From Sisyra terminalis (lineage: Eukaryota; Arthropoda; Insecta; Neuroptera; Sisyridae): 64,000 bases of DNA. The position numbers were made by a program, and so were the translations under genes. The stretch lies in assembly GCA_958496175.1 (NCBI GenBank), contig OY292276.1, positions 53,395,080 through 53,459,079 of the forward strand, read 5' to 3'. The notes under the pieces were generated by a model, which did not search any database, was not told where the DNA came from, and worked only from the letters and a program-made list of their open reading frames with translations. Below, one piece after another: positions 54,512 to 64,000 of this stretch (position 1 is the first letter of the stretch; each line of letters opens with the position of its first letter).

Positions 54512-57198
54512 AGCTGTGCCAGGTTAGAATATTGTTAAAGAAATTCCCTGTAAAAGCATCGATTTACAAAAAAATAGTCATATCATTAATAAAAATAGTG
54601 CATACTTATAACTAATTCGTACGCTAGTCAAAATTGACGATTGTTAACTGATAACATAGTTATCTTTAGATTTAAATTTGCCCAATGGAAAACAAAATAT
54701 CTGTTTATATCTAGTTTATAAACTTGATCCAATGATCTAGTCTAAAATTTATTTTGTTTTTAGTATTGCTTTTCGTTCATTTTTTGAAAAAAAAAAATCT
54801 CGTATATTTTACGAGGAGAATTTGTAAACTTATTAGATGATTCGATGTAAAATTTAAATAGCGACGTTCGATTTCACGTTTCGATTCATTAAGTTTACTA
54901 TGAAAATTGGTGCTTCAAAATAAATAATGCTGTACGTAGTTGTTATTATTATTTAGTTTATTAACGTTTTTTTTTACATAATATATACAAATTTATTAAT
55001 TTATATAGTAAAATCATGTAGTTATTATTTATTATACTAGAAGTTGTGGTGTTTGGTAATGTTATAACACTAGTGAATTTTAAAAATCATTATTAGTTAA
55101 TTCTGATAAATAAAAATTTTGTAGATAGAAATTTTTACAAGTTTAGATATGTACCATGTTTTTTCAATACGAAAATGTAATGTCAATTTTTAATATTTTT
55201 TCTTTGTAAAATTTCTAAATACTTATATAACTAGTAGTTGACAATAATGGTTTTTATCACATTTTAAATATTAAGAATGAAAACAATAATAATTTAGTAG
55301 AAGCAATACAGATTCAATCTCGATTTGATTGATTTCTCTACTTATTAATATATTCGACTTTACAAATTTATATAACATTTTCACTAATTTTTATCTAATC
55401 GACTTAAATTTAAAATTTATTATGTAAGAAAGTGCTTACCATTTAAAAGTAACAATTTTTGATGATTGTTCTGGAAAATTTTTTGAAAAAAAAAATTTTT
55501 GTTACTTATAAGCAAAAAATTCTATTATTTTAATTGTGATAATCATTTTTGCATTTTATTTTCATGTAAATATTGATTTTTTTATTAAAAGTGAATGCTG
55601 TTATAGAAAAATGTTTGTTTTTTTAGCGATACAAATTTAATTTGTGAATAAATATTGTAAGTTCCAATTTTTATAAGGCAATACATGGATACAATGGCAA
55701 GAAGTTCGAGAAGTTCACATATCTGGAAAATAGCAGCTAATCTGAAATATAAAAAGGTAAAATTTTTACTAATTATTTTCATGCAGGACTAATAGATATT
55801 GGTTGGAATGTTTTTATTGCAACAAAACCTTGCAACGTTTAAATATAATAACGAAATCAGGCGTGAATATAAAGGGGGGCAATGGCTTTTCAAACCCCCA
55901 GATTCCCAATATTTCTCAACTTAATAGTTTTTTACATCTATTATCTGTAAAGAAAGAAAAAATAATACCTCAATCGCCAATACTTCCCAATGAATCCTCC
56001 ACTGTTGAGAACCTCTTTCAAAACTAACTTCAAAATTTTTAGAATCGTTTCTGAAATCATTATTCAAATGAAATAATTACAAAAATAATTTATTTGATCC
56101 ATAAGTAACTATTGTTTTAGAAGGCATTTTCTAGAAAATATAATTAGGTTTTCCCCCACATAAAATATTTTATCCACGGTTCATTAAAATAGATACGAAA
56201 AACCCATTGGTCCAAAAAAAAAATCCGATAATTGGGTTTTGATGTAATCAAAAGTAATACTATCCAACAAAAAAATTTAAGAACCCTTAAGACTTAAGAT
56301 TTGTATACAAATAAAAATGCATACATTTAAAGAGCCAAAATAAACTATTAAATAATCAAGTTATAAAATTATAATGTATTGATGTCTTATAATATTAAGA
56401 TATCGTAATTAAAAAAATAGTATACGTTATTATCGTAAACTAGTCCGATTCAGTTGCGCAGCGTGGTTGGTTCTTAAAGAGTAATGACCCTTGGGCGGCA
56501 CATGAAAATGGGGCGGCATATTGCTGTTGAAAATATCATAAAAGATTTTGCTTTGATAAAAACTCGAAAAATATATTTTTAAGTATCTACTTAAAGTATT
56601 TAAAGTTAAATGTTTTTTTAGCAATTTTCTTGTCTAATAATGAAAATAGCGGGGCAGTGAATTTCCGGTCAGCTCTGGATGAGGAAAATGCACGCTACAC
56701 CACTGGCTTAATCTAAATATTTGCCGATAATCAAGCTGTATTAAAAGCACTTACGAAATTACAGGTCAACTCCAAACTAATTTAGGAATGTAAGGAAATC
56801 CTTATGAATTTGGTCATCCGAAACAAAATTGGGTCGGGTGCCAGTTCACAAAAGGTACAAATGGAAATAAAAGGGTCGATGGCCTTTCCCGTTATGGATT
56901 CGGGACACTATTCACCAGCCTACAACCTGGTGTTACAAAATCAGCAGAGAAAAATACCATCAGAGATTGGTTAATTTAATTTTTTTGACAAAAACAAAGT
57001 TCAAGGATGATGGAAAAAACATTCTTGAATCTAACTACTGAAATACTTGATCTAAGAATTAATCAAAAGTCACAGTGATACGGATCTAATAACAGACCTC
57101 TGGGGACTGAAAAAATATTTGCATATAATTGGAGTATATGTGGGTGATTAATTTTGTAGATTCTGACCAATAAAGGACGAAATTGTTTTTCAGGTTCT
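54512..57198. other. 3' flank of ERMP1 and unassigned DNA
   Basis: A poly(A)-signal-like AATAAA lies near 54920. The rest has scattered short ORFs without recognisable relatives and the RNase H fragment listed separately. Confidence 0.4.
56708..56830 (+). pseudogene. Non-LTR retrotransposon RNase H fragment
   Basis: The plus strand reads FADNQAVLKALTKLQVNSKL, a stop, then ECKEILMNLVIRN. This matches the middle of the retrotransposon RNase H domain (SDSQAALKAL...SKLV.EC). Only about 40 codons remain. Confidence 0.6.
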
Positions 57199-57646
57199 GT
57201 AGGAATACAGTGCTTCAAATGAATGAAGACTTAAAAAATTAGGAATAGGAAAACCTGGAAACAAAATACATCGAAAAATACTAAAATTTAACTAGCTAAT
57301 CGGCCTAAAGTAGATAAAATAGGGACTCACGACACATAATAAGCCCTAAGGCACAATCAAACTTATTCTGGAAAACCTTACTAAATGTAAAAAAAAACGT
57401 TTTTAAAGTAATCAAACCTCCAATACTATTACAAAGAAGAACAAAACTAGCAATTTTAGGAAGTGGCTGAGTTCTAATGAGTTTAATTGGCCTTAGGGCT
57501 TATTATATGTTGTGAATCCCTATTTCATCTAATTTAGCCCGATTAGCTTGGCAAACCTCGGGTTTTTTCGATATTATTTGATACAGGTTTCCCTATTCCT
57601 AATTCCTTAAGTCTCCATTCATTTTAAACACTGCATTTCCACAGAA
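57199..57646. repeat. Inverted repeat of about 450 bp
   Basis: The left arm (AATTAGGAATAGG, TAATAAGCCCTAAGGC at about 57240-57355) is inverted in the right arm (GCCTTAGGGCTTATTA, CCTATTCCTAATT at about 57490-57605). The central 120 bp are unpaired. No ORF. Confidence 0.65.
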
Positions 57647-57823
57647 ATTCAAGGAATAGGCAATCCTATTAGTATCTTTATTACCGAAAACTAGGAATAG
57701 TTAGGGTGATATCATTTGGTTTGTTATACATTTGGTTGTTATAGCAAAAACTAAATTAATTTAAAAAAATTGTTTTCGATACAATTTATTTATAATGCCA
57801 AAAATGAATATTTAAGAGACTAA

Positions 57824-57980
57824 GGCCCACTATTTTCACATCTAGATAATAACATTTATATTGTAAATAAAATTTTGTGTAGAATGAATGCGTTGGAATT
57901 ATCTAACAGATAATTTTTTATCTATTAAGTTGCTATCTTACGGATATGATTTGTCTATCGATATGTGAAAGTACCGGCTC
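57824..57980. mobile_element. PIF/Harbinger MITE, 157 bp
   Basis: The ends GGCCCACTATTTTCACATCTAGATA and its inverse partner ATATGTGAAAGTACCGGCTC match those of the Harbinger element at 9734, and the TAA duplication (57821-57823 and 57981-57983) is intact. Confidence 0.85.
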
Positions 57981-58639
57981 TAAATAAAATAGAGTTAACT
58001 AGAAGTTCGAATAAGTTAGAATTCAATATGCTTAGTACCCGATGATGGAAACAAACCCTGGAACTGAAGTTATCGGAAAACACCTAGTGTAACGATTGCT
58101 GAAGTTCGCCCAGCTGTTTGGTCTTAACTTGGCGAAGTAGGGACCCAGGAAGTACAATAATCCCTGAGGTTACAGTATTAAGACTCAACTAACCGCATCC
58201 TGGAAAACCCATCTTAATAAAAATAAATAAAATAACAAAAACCGATGATGGAAGATAAAGTCAACTTTAATAAACCAGAATAATTACTTTGCACTTTTTA
58301 TGACTATTCATTTTCGTAATCGAAGAATTGTAGACTATCATTAAATAAATTCCTACGATAGTTGAAGGATATATGAAAATTTTATTTTTATTCTAAAGGA
58401 CACAAATTTGTTTAAGCTGCAATTTAAGTATCTTATTTTTATTGAAAATTTATGTAGTACTGTTGTGAAATAAACCAGCGATACATTGTTTAATTTTACT
58501 CAAGATAAATGAGATAAACTAATAGGTAAACATTTAAAGTATACGTGGATTACAATTTTAAATTAATTTTCCTTCCTCCAATTCTAAAATCAACTACTTA
58601 AATCGTTGACTTTTTGTCCGGTAAATAACAAACGTATCG

Positions 58640-60275
58640 TTAAAGGGTATAGCAGGATTTGTATGGGAAAACTGCCCCCTTGGTTTTTTTATTTCATACT
58701 CAAGGGATCATTATGATATTGAATAAAAAAATTATCCAAATTTTCTGCTTTTTTAAATTTTATTTTTTTAGTAAGATTTTTTTTTTCTTAGGAGTATATG
58801 GCATGAAATAATATAATTATCATGAATTTCAGGTGGAATGTCGCTTTTTAAGGACAGAAACAAAACTCAAATTAATTTTTTGGGAACCGATTGAATCGAA
58901 TAAAAATATATTTTATTGTCTCTAATAATTGCACAGTAGGGTGCATTCTAACATTACAGCTATATTGCATTTACTATATTGCTATTATTACTATTTTGCA
59001 TATGTCGTGAAGATAGCACCATATGAATCTACCGTACAAGTTGGTACAAGTATTAGAGCTAATAAAAATATATTATTATTCGAATGAATTTTTGCACAAA
59101 AAATAATTTTTTTAAGACAATTTCTTAATTTTCTAAATATTTTGATGAGTTGAAAAATAATTATCTTTATATTTCTTTATCGAAAAAAAATAATATATGT
59201 GCTTTAACATAAGATTTGGGAAATAATAGTTTTTATTTTTTTTCATAATGTTCTACCAAATCTACCAAATCAAAAAAATTGAAAAAATTCCTGAGAATAA
59301 AGGAACACTAAAGACATTTAAAAAAAAATTGTGTCCGTAAAAAACGACAGTCCACCGAGAATTCATAGTAAAAATATTTTTGTATTATAGTAACAATCGT
59401 AGATCATTAATTTTAAATTATATTACTAAAAAAAAATTGAAAAATGCTTTGTAATTAGGTACTTGATAATCGTTTGAGATAAGAAACTGAAAATTTGGCT
59501 ATTTTTTTTTATTTCATATTAAAACGATACCATGAATTTGAACCGAAGAACCCGTGGGGGCAATTTTCCCATACAAATCCTGCTATACTCATTATGATCG
59601 ATCAATGTTATCTATAGAATTTTTCAAATTTTTCTTATAAAGTTTGATTTTTTTTAATAATTGATATCCACAAACTGTTACTCCTATATCTCATAAACAA
59701 ACTTTAATTTATTAAACGTGCTAATATTTTTTCCGAAAAAAATTAATATATGTGCTTTAGCATAAGATTTGGGGGAAAAAAAAGTTTTTATTTTTTTCAT
59801 AATGTTCTACCAACCAAAAAATTTGAAAAAATTCTTGAGAATAAAGGAGTACTAAAGACATTTAAAAAAAAAGTTTTGTCCGTAAAAATCGACATTTCAC
59901 GGGGAATTCATAGTAAAAATATTTTTGTATTATAGTAACAATCGTAGATCATTAATTTTAAATTTTACTACTAAAAAAAAAATCGAAAAATGTTTTATAA
60001 GTACTTGATAATCGTTTGAGATAAGAAACTGAAAATTTGGCCATTTTTTTTAATTTCATATCAAAACGATATCATGAATTTGAACCGAAAAAGTCATGGG
60101 GGCAATTTTCCCATACAAATCCTGCTATAGTCATTATGGTCGATCAATATTATCTATAGAATTTTTCAAATTTTTCTTATAAAGTTTGATTTTTTTTAAT
60201 ATCTGATATCCACAAATTGTTACTCCTATATCTCATAAACAAACTTTAATTCATTAAACGTGCTAATATTTTTTC
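58640..60275. repeat. Tandem repeat of about 548 bp with an inverted head
   Basis: Unit 1 (about 59185-59725) and unit 2 (about 59733-60275) share TATGTGCTTTArCATAAGATTTGGG, ATAATGTTCTACCAA and CAATTTTCCCATACAAATCCTGCTATA. An inverted copy of the last word (TATAGCAGGATTTGTATGGG) opens the region at 58649, so a transposon with TATAGCAGG ends may underlie it. Confidence 0.7.
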
Positions 60276-60299
60276 TAAACATTTAGTGAAGGTAAGTTT

Positions 60300-62275
60300 T
60301 AAGTATATCGTCATATACTTCTAAAATATTTTTTTTTTGAAGTGAGAAAAATGAAACTGTTATATGTTTTAATGGAATTAAATAGTTATAAATTCAATGT
60401 AATAGAACTACTATGATGATTTTTTTTGAAGTTTGAATATTAATTCCAAATAAAGATATTTATTTAATCCATGTTACAATGAACCTTACCAATTCGCTAT
60501 CGAATTTTATTAAAATGCTAATCTTAAAAATTTAAATCACCAAGCAAAATATAATGTACATATTCAAAACGAATGACACCAGTGTATTGTAATTTTCAGA
60601 GTTGGATATGACACAATGGAAGAATACTTATAATACGATAGTTTAAAATATTTTCACGTATCCATCTTTGTCGATTAAAAAACTGATCAGAATATTAATT
60701 GCATCAATTGTTATTTCTTTAAGGCCTGATTTAAAAGTTTACGAATTTGACAAAATTTAAATAATACTTGTGATTTTCAGCGATTGCAATGACCAATTTA
60801 TCGTTGATGTTACGGATGAGATAAGTTGGCCCGATGTGGTACAGCCGGATTTCTAACAACAATCAGCTATGCCGACATCTTGCCTTCTTAATCTCTCCTA
60901 ATTGTTTCGAAAAACTTTTCAAAATCACCATTATTTGGGAACACAATCACTTCTATTTTTTTTTTCGAAAGAAAAAAAAATATTTCAAGCACTGTAAAAT
61001 AATTGCAGAGTATAATTATATTGAATAAAATAACTATACGTACCGCGTGCTTATTGGCCTTAATAACTGCTAATCGTAAAACAAATATGACATGATTTGC
61101 TATGAGTGTCAATTTGTATTATATATCTCCGTTCACGATAATGTAGTTTTCGAAGTTGAATGTCTACTGAAGAGGATTGTTAACTATATGGTCAGAAGTA
61201 GCTCTTGTAGTCAGTTAACACTCCCCCGCTAAATGGTTGCTAACTAGTCACCAATAGAAATGTTTTCCTCATATATAACTGATTTGTATTCAAAATATAA
61301 CTTTAATAATTTCAACCACCTTTTTTGGACGGACAATCATCAATAGTCACAGAACTTAACCATAAGTGAAAAACAATACTTAAGAGGACATCTTATGCTT
61401 TTTAACTGACCTCCCAACGCTTAATACGAATTTTTAATTCATTATTCTTTTCAATTATTTTTCTGAATACTCAAACCTGTATATTCAATGCAACATATCA
61501 TTTATGTATTTCCTACAATAAATTTCAATTTAATTTTCTTAGATATTATACTTTAATTTACCTAAAATACAAATCCAATCCACCATTAAAGTTATTGAGA
61601 TCTTGGTAAACTTATCATTTTTTCTTTGGAGTTTCAAACCTTTTGACTTCTTCAATCCGTTGACACAGGAAGTGAATATTGTCACTTCTTGGAATTCAAT
61701 ATAAGTTTGTCTTTTATCATTTTTTTGTATTCAAATACTACATCCATATAGGTAAGCACACGTTTAAGACGAATATAGCTATCGAAATGATTCATTAGTA
61801 TTTACTTCCTATAAGAGATTATAAGTACTAAAATATATTTAAAATTTGCAATTCAATTGTTGCACTTGCGATGGCAAAAAACATGCAAAAATTTAGCAGT
61901 TTTTTCAGATTCAAAATTATTAGTTATTTTTAAAATTTCAACCACATTGAAGTAATAAAATCTTTAGTTATTGTAACGGGCCACGTATAATACGGGTATG
62001 AGGTTCCACAAAAATTTCGTGTAATACAAATCCGTGTTATACAAGGTTTGAAGTTAACAAAAAAATCGAAGATAATTTATATGAATATTTGTCTTATTTT
62101 TTTAATAAAAATACAAAAATTTACGTATTTATTGAAAAAAAAAAAAACACATGTGTGCAGTTCACACGCGGTAGAAGTGAAATCTTCAAAAAAGATGAAC
62201 TTCAAGATATTGAGACGAAACTAAGATTTTATGAGTAGGATAATTGTAGGGTTTATTTTACGATTTATTAACATA
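60300..62275. other. Unassigned DNA with one exon-like stretch
   Basis: Mostly featureless. The stretch 60781-60857 after TGATTTTCAG reads DCNDQFIVDVTDEISWPDVV and PDF then a stop, and could be a terminal exon of an unknown plus-strand gene; nothing upstream clearly joins it. Confidence 0.3.
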
Positions 62276-62890
62276 CTAGCTGATTCCCGCGACTTCGTCT
62301 GCGTAACGTAGGTGTAGATTATATTTTCTTTTTAAATTTGTTATTTGTAGTGGTATATGAAAATTATAATTTTCCTTATTTCTTTTACGAAAAACGTAAT
62401 CATACTTAAAAACACTATTTTGTCAACTTTAAAAATACACATTTAATAAACTGTTACTTAGAATAAAATAGTTGTATATAACGATCAATTAATTTTCAAA
62501 AAATATTTAAAAAAATAATATTCAAAAAGAGTATGGTCTATTCCGTATACCTACGATAGGTATACCTACCGTGAACCAATTAATCCATAAATCAATCAGC
62601 AACTATTCATAAATAAAAACTATCGTTATGTTCGATAAAGTCAGTCATAATTATGACTTAAAACAGTCAAAATTTATCAAAAGATAACTTCGCCTAGATA
62701 TTTAGAATATTAGTAGAAATTCCATTTCATTGTCTCAACTTTTACACTACTGAAATGTACAAAACTGGCGAAATTAAAATTTGTTCAAATGCACGAAACC
62801 TAGTTCCTCCATAATCAAGTATAACCATTGTGTATCTATGCACTTATTATAAAAAAACATTTGAATTTCAACTATACAGTTAAACCATTT
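62276..62890 (-). mobile_element. Helitron 3' end on the minus strand
   Basis: On the minus strand the sequence ends GCAGACGAAGTCGCGGGAA then TCAGCTAG before T, a typical insect Helitron 3' terminus with a short hairpin. The segment 62520-62640 with hairpin TAGGTATACCTA matches inverted DNA at 37610-37735. The 5' end is not defined. Confidence 0.6.
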
Positions 62891-62919
62891 TCTTTCAGCT
62901 CGCCGAATTTTTCGCTGTT

Positions 62920-64000
62920 GAATATTCACTCATTAATGTATTTATTTGTGATTACGTATTTCGGATTTTCAGGCTTACAATATGTGAAAGCCAAAAAACG
63001 TAATGCTCACTTATGAACTTCACCTTTTTTAGATATTGGAGTTTAAATTTTAAAGCAGATCCTACGTTTTTGTTTCTAATAATAAACCAACATTGTTTTA
63101 TTTTAAGCGATAAAACGTTTCGTCTATAACGAACATACCTTGATAATTAAATTTGAAGTTTCGATTGTTTGTTAGACGTTATGCCTTACAAACTTTGCCA
63201 TCATTTTTCACTCTTTAAGAGGGAGAATTATCAAAAAACTCTTTCTTAATATATATCTACATCGTATAAGGAAAACATTTTCCAAATTTCATCGACACAA
63301 ATATGCATTTATATTTGAAAATATTATGTAAAACGAAAAAAAATATGACCTTTATTTTGATTATTATGACTAAAAAGCAATTCGATTTTGCACATTTGGA
63401 CGTTGTACATACAAAATTGTTGGAAATAGATAGAAAGCGTGGAAGGAAATTCGAATATTTTATTTATTTTCAATAACAATAATTGGTTTTCAAATTTTTC
63501 TAAATACCGAAGAAAAGTTGGTTTGGAAGATTTTATTTTTTGATTGGTAATGAAATATATGACAAAAAATTGTTCCCTTAATGTTAAATAATTGCTCCAG
63601 GTCACAATCATCGGTTCATAAAAAATAGATTTAAAAAAAGTTTGATTGTTGAAAAACAAACAAAAATTAAAAACTGCCTCTTTGTTATTTGGTATAAGTA
63701 CCTACTATTTAAATTTTCATACTAATTAAGTGAAATGACGTTATTTAAAATGCTGTAGTTAAAATGATATAACAAAAACAGAAACTTATTATTAATATAT
63801 ATTTATTTATTAATTACACTTATTAAATTCAAAATTTCGATTGTTGATTAATTCTACATTCTCTCATAAAAACTAAGTCACCCCTTTTACTCGTTTAGGG
63901 TAGAATTTTTAAAAAAAAAATTCTTATCAGATGTCTACTTTTTAAAAGAAATACATCAAATATTAAAATTTCATCAGTTAGAGGGGATATATAAATACAG
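62920..64000 (+). mobile_element. Helitron-like element, second copy, running off the window
   Basis: From TCACTCATTAATGTATTTATTTGTG onward the sequence is collinear with 32245-33240 (TACAATATGTGAAAGCCAAAAA, TTCATCGACACAAATGTGCA, GAAATGACGTTATTTAAAATG). Both copies preserve a short reading frame ending FSGLQYVKAKK.NAHL and a stop. The right border lies beyond base 64000 or is lost. Confidence 0.55.

Noticed and set aside
55803..56027. 74-codon plus-strand ORF as a gene
   Set aside because: No start ATG in good context, no family resemblance, and low-complexity Asn/Ser/Pro content; most likely chance.
61975..62050. Repeated words around GTATAATACGGGT and GTGTTATACAAGG as a transposon end
   Set aside because: No inverted partner or target duplication was found nearby.

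Overview
This window looks like insect nuclear DNA. It is strongly AT-rich, its genes are split by GT-AG introns, and its protein families are insect ones: a chemosensory protein, a ninjurin and an ERMP1-type M28 peptidase. Most of the rest is transposable-element sequence (hAT, PIF/Harbinger, mariner, Penelope-like, Helitron, non-LTR retrotransposons, tRNA-derived SINEs and foldback elements). I cannot place the order of insect from sequence alone.

Genes. (1) At 34-214, minus strand, lies the first coding exon of a chemosensory protein (CSP/OS-D); the rest is outside the window. (2) At 8303-24827, plus strand, lies a ninjurin gene: a short first exon, a conserved middle exon holding the amphipathic helices and first membrane helix, then three tandem, mutually exclusive terminal exons (18951, 21470, 24648). 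Each terminal exon supplies a different second membrane helix and tail. (3) At 34268(?)-54511, plus strand, lies a complete ERMP1-like membrane metallopeptidase. Nine certain exons (46098-54511) join in phase, and a candidate six-codon first exon lies 11.8 kb upstream. The full model encodes 889 residues. All five expected M28 zinc-site residues are visible.

Layout. 0.2-8.3 kb: foldback elements, a retrotransposon RNase H relic, a 384-bp hairpin, an unrecognised small ORF and a 75-bp tandem repeat. 8.3-24.8 kb: ninjurin, its introns carrying a Harbinger deletion derivative, palindromic elements, hAT MITEs and duplicated blocks. 25-34 kb: intergenic, with a mariner relic, tandem SINE-bearing repeats, a hAT deletion derivative and a Helitron. 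34.3-46.1 kb: the presumed first ERMP1 intron, with a Penelope-like element (inverted terminal repeats, 12-bp target duplication) invaded by Helitron sequence, plus a non-LTR retrotransposon interrupted by a transposon that carries a decayed gene. 46-54.5 kb: ERMP1 body; one intron holds a hAT copy with a 1.25-kb foldback element nested inside, another a 1.15-kb foldback. 54.5-64 kb: no confident gene; repeats, a Harbinger-type MITE and Helitron-like ends.

The three genes look independent. The most interesting features are the triple terminal-exon ninjurin and the several nested transposons that can be delimited to the base by terminal repeats and target duplications.
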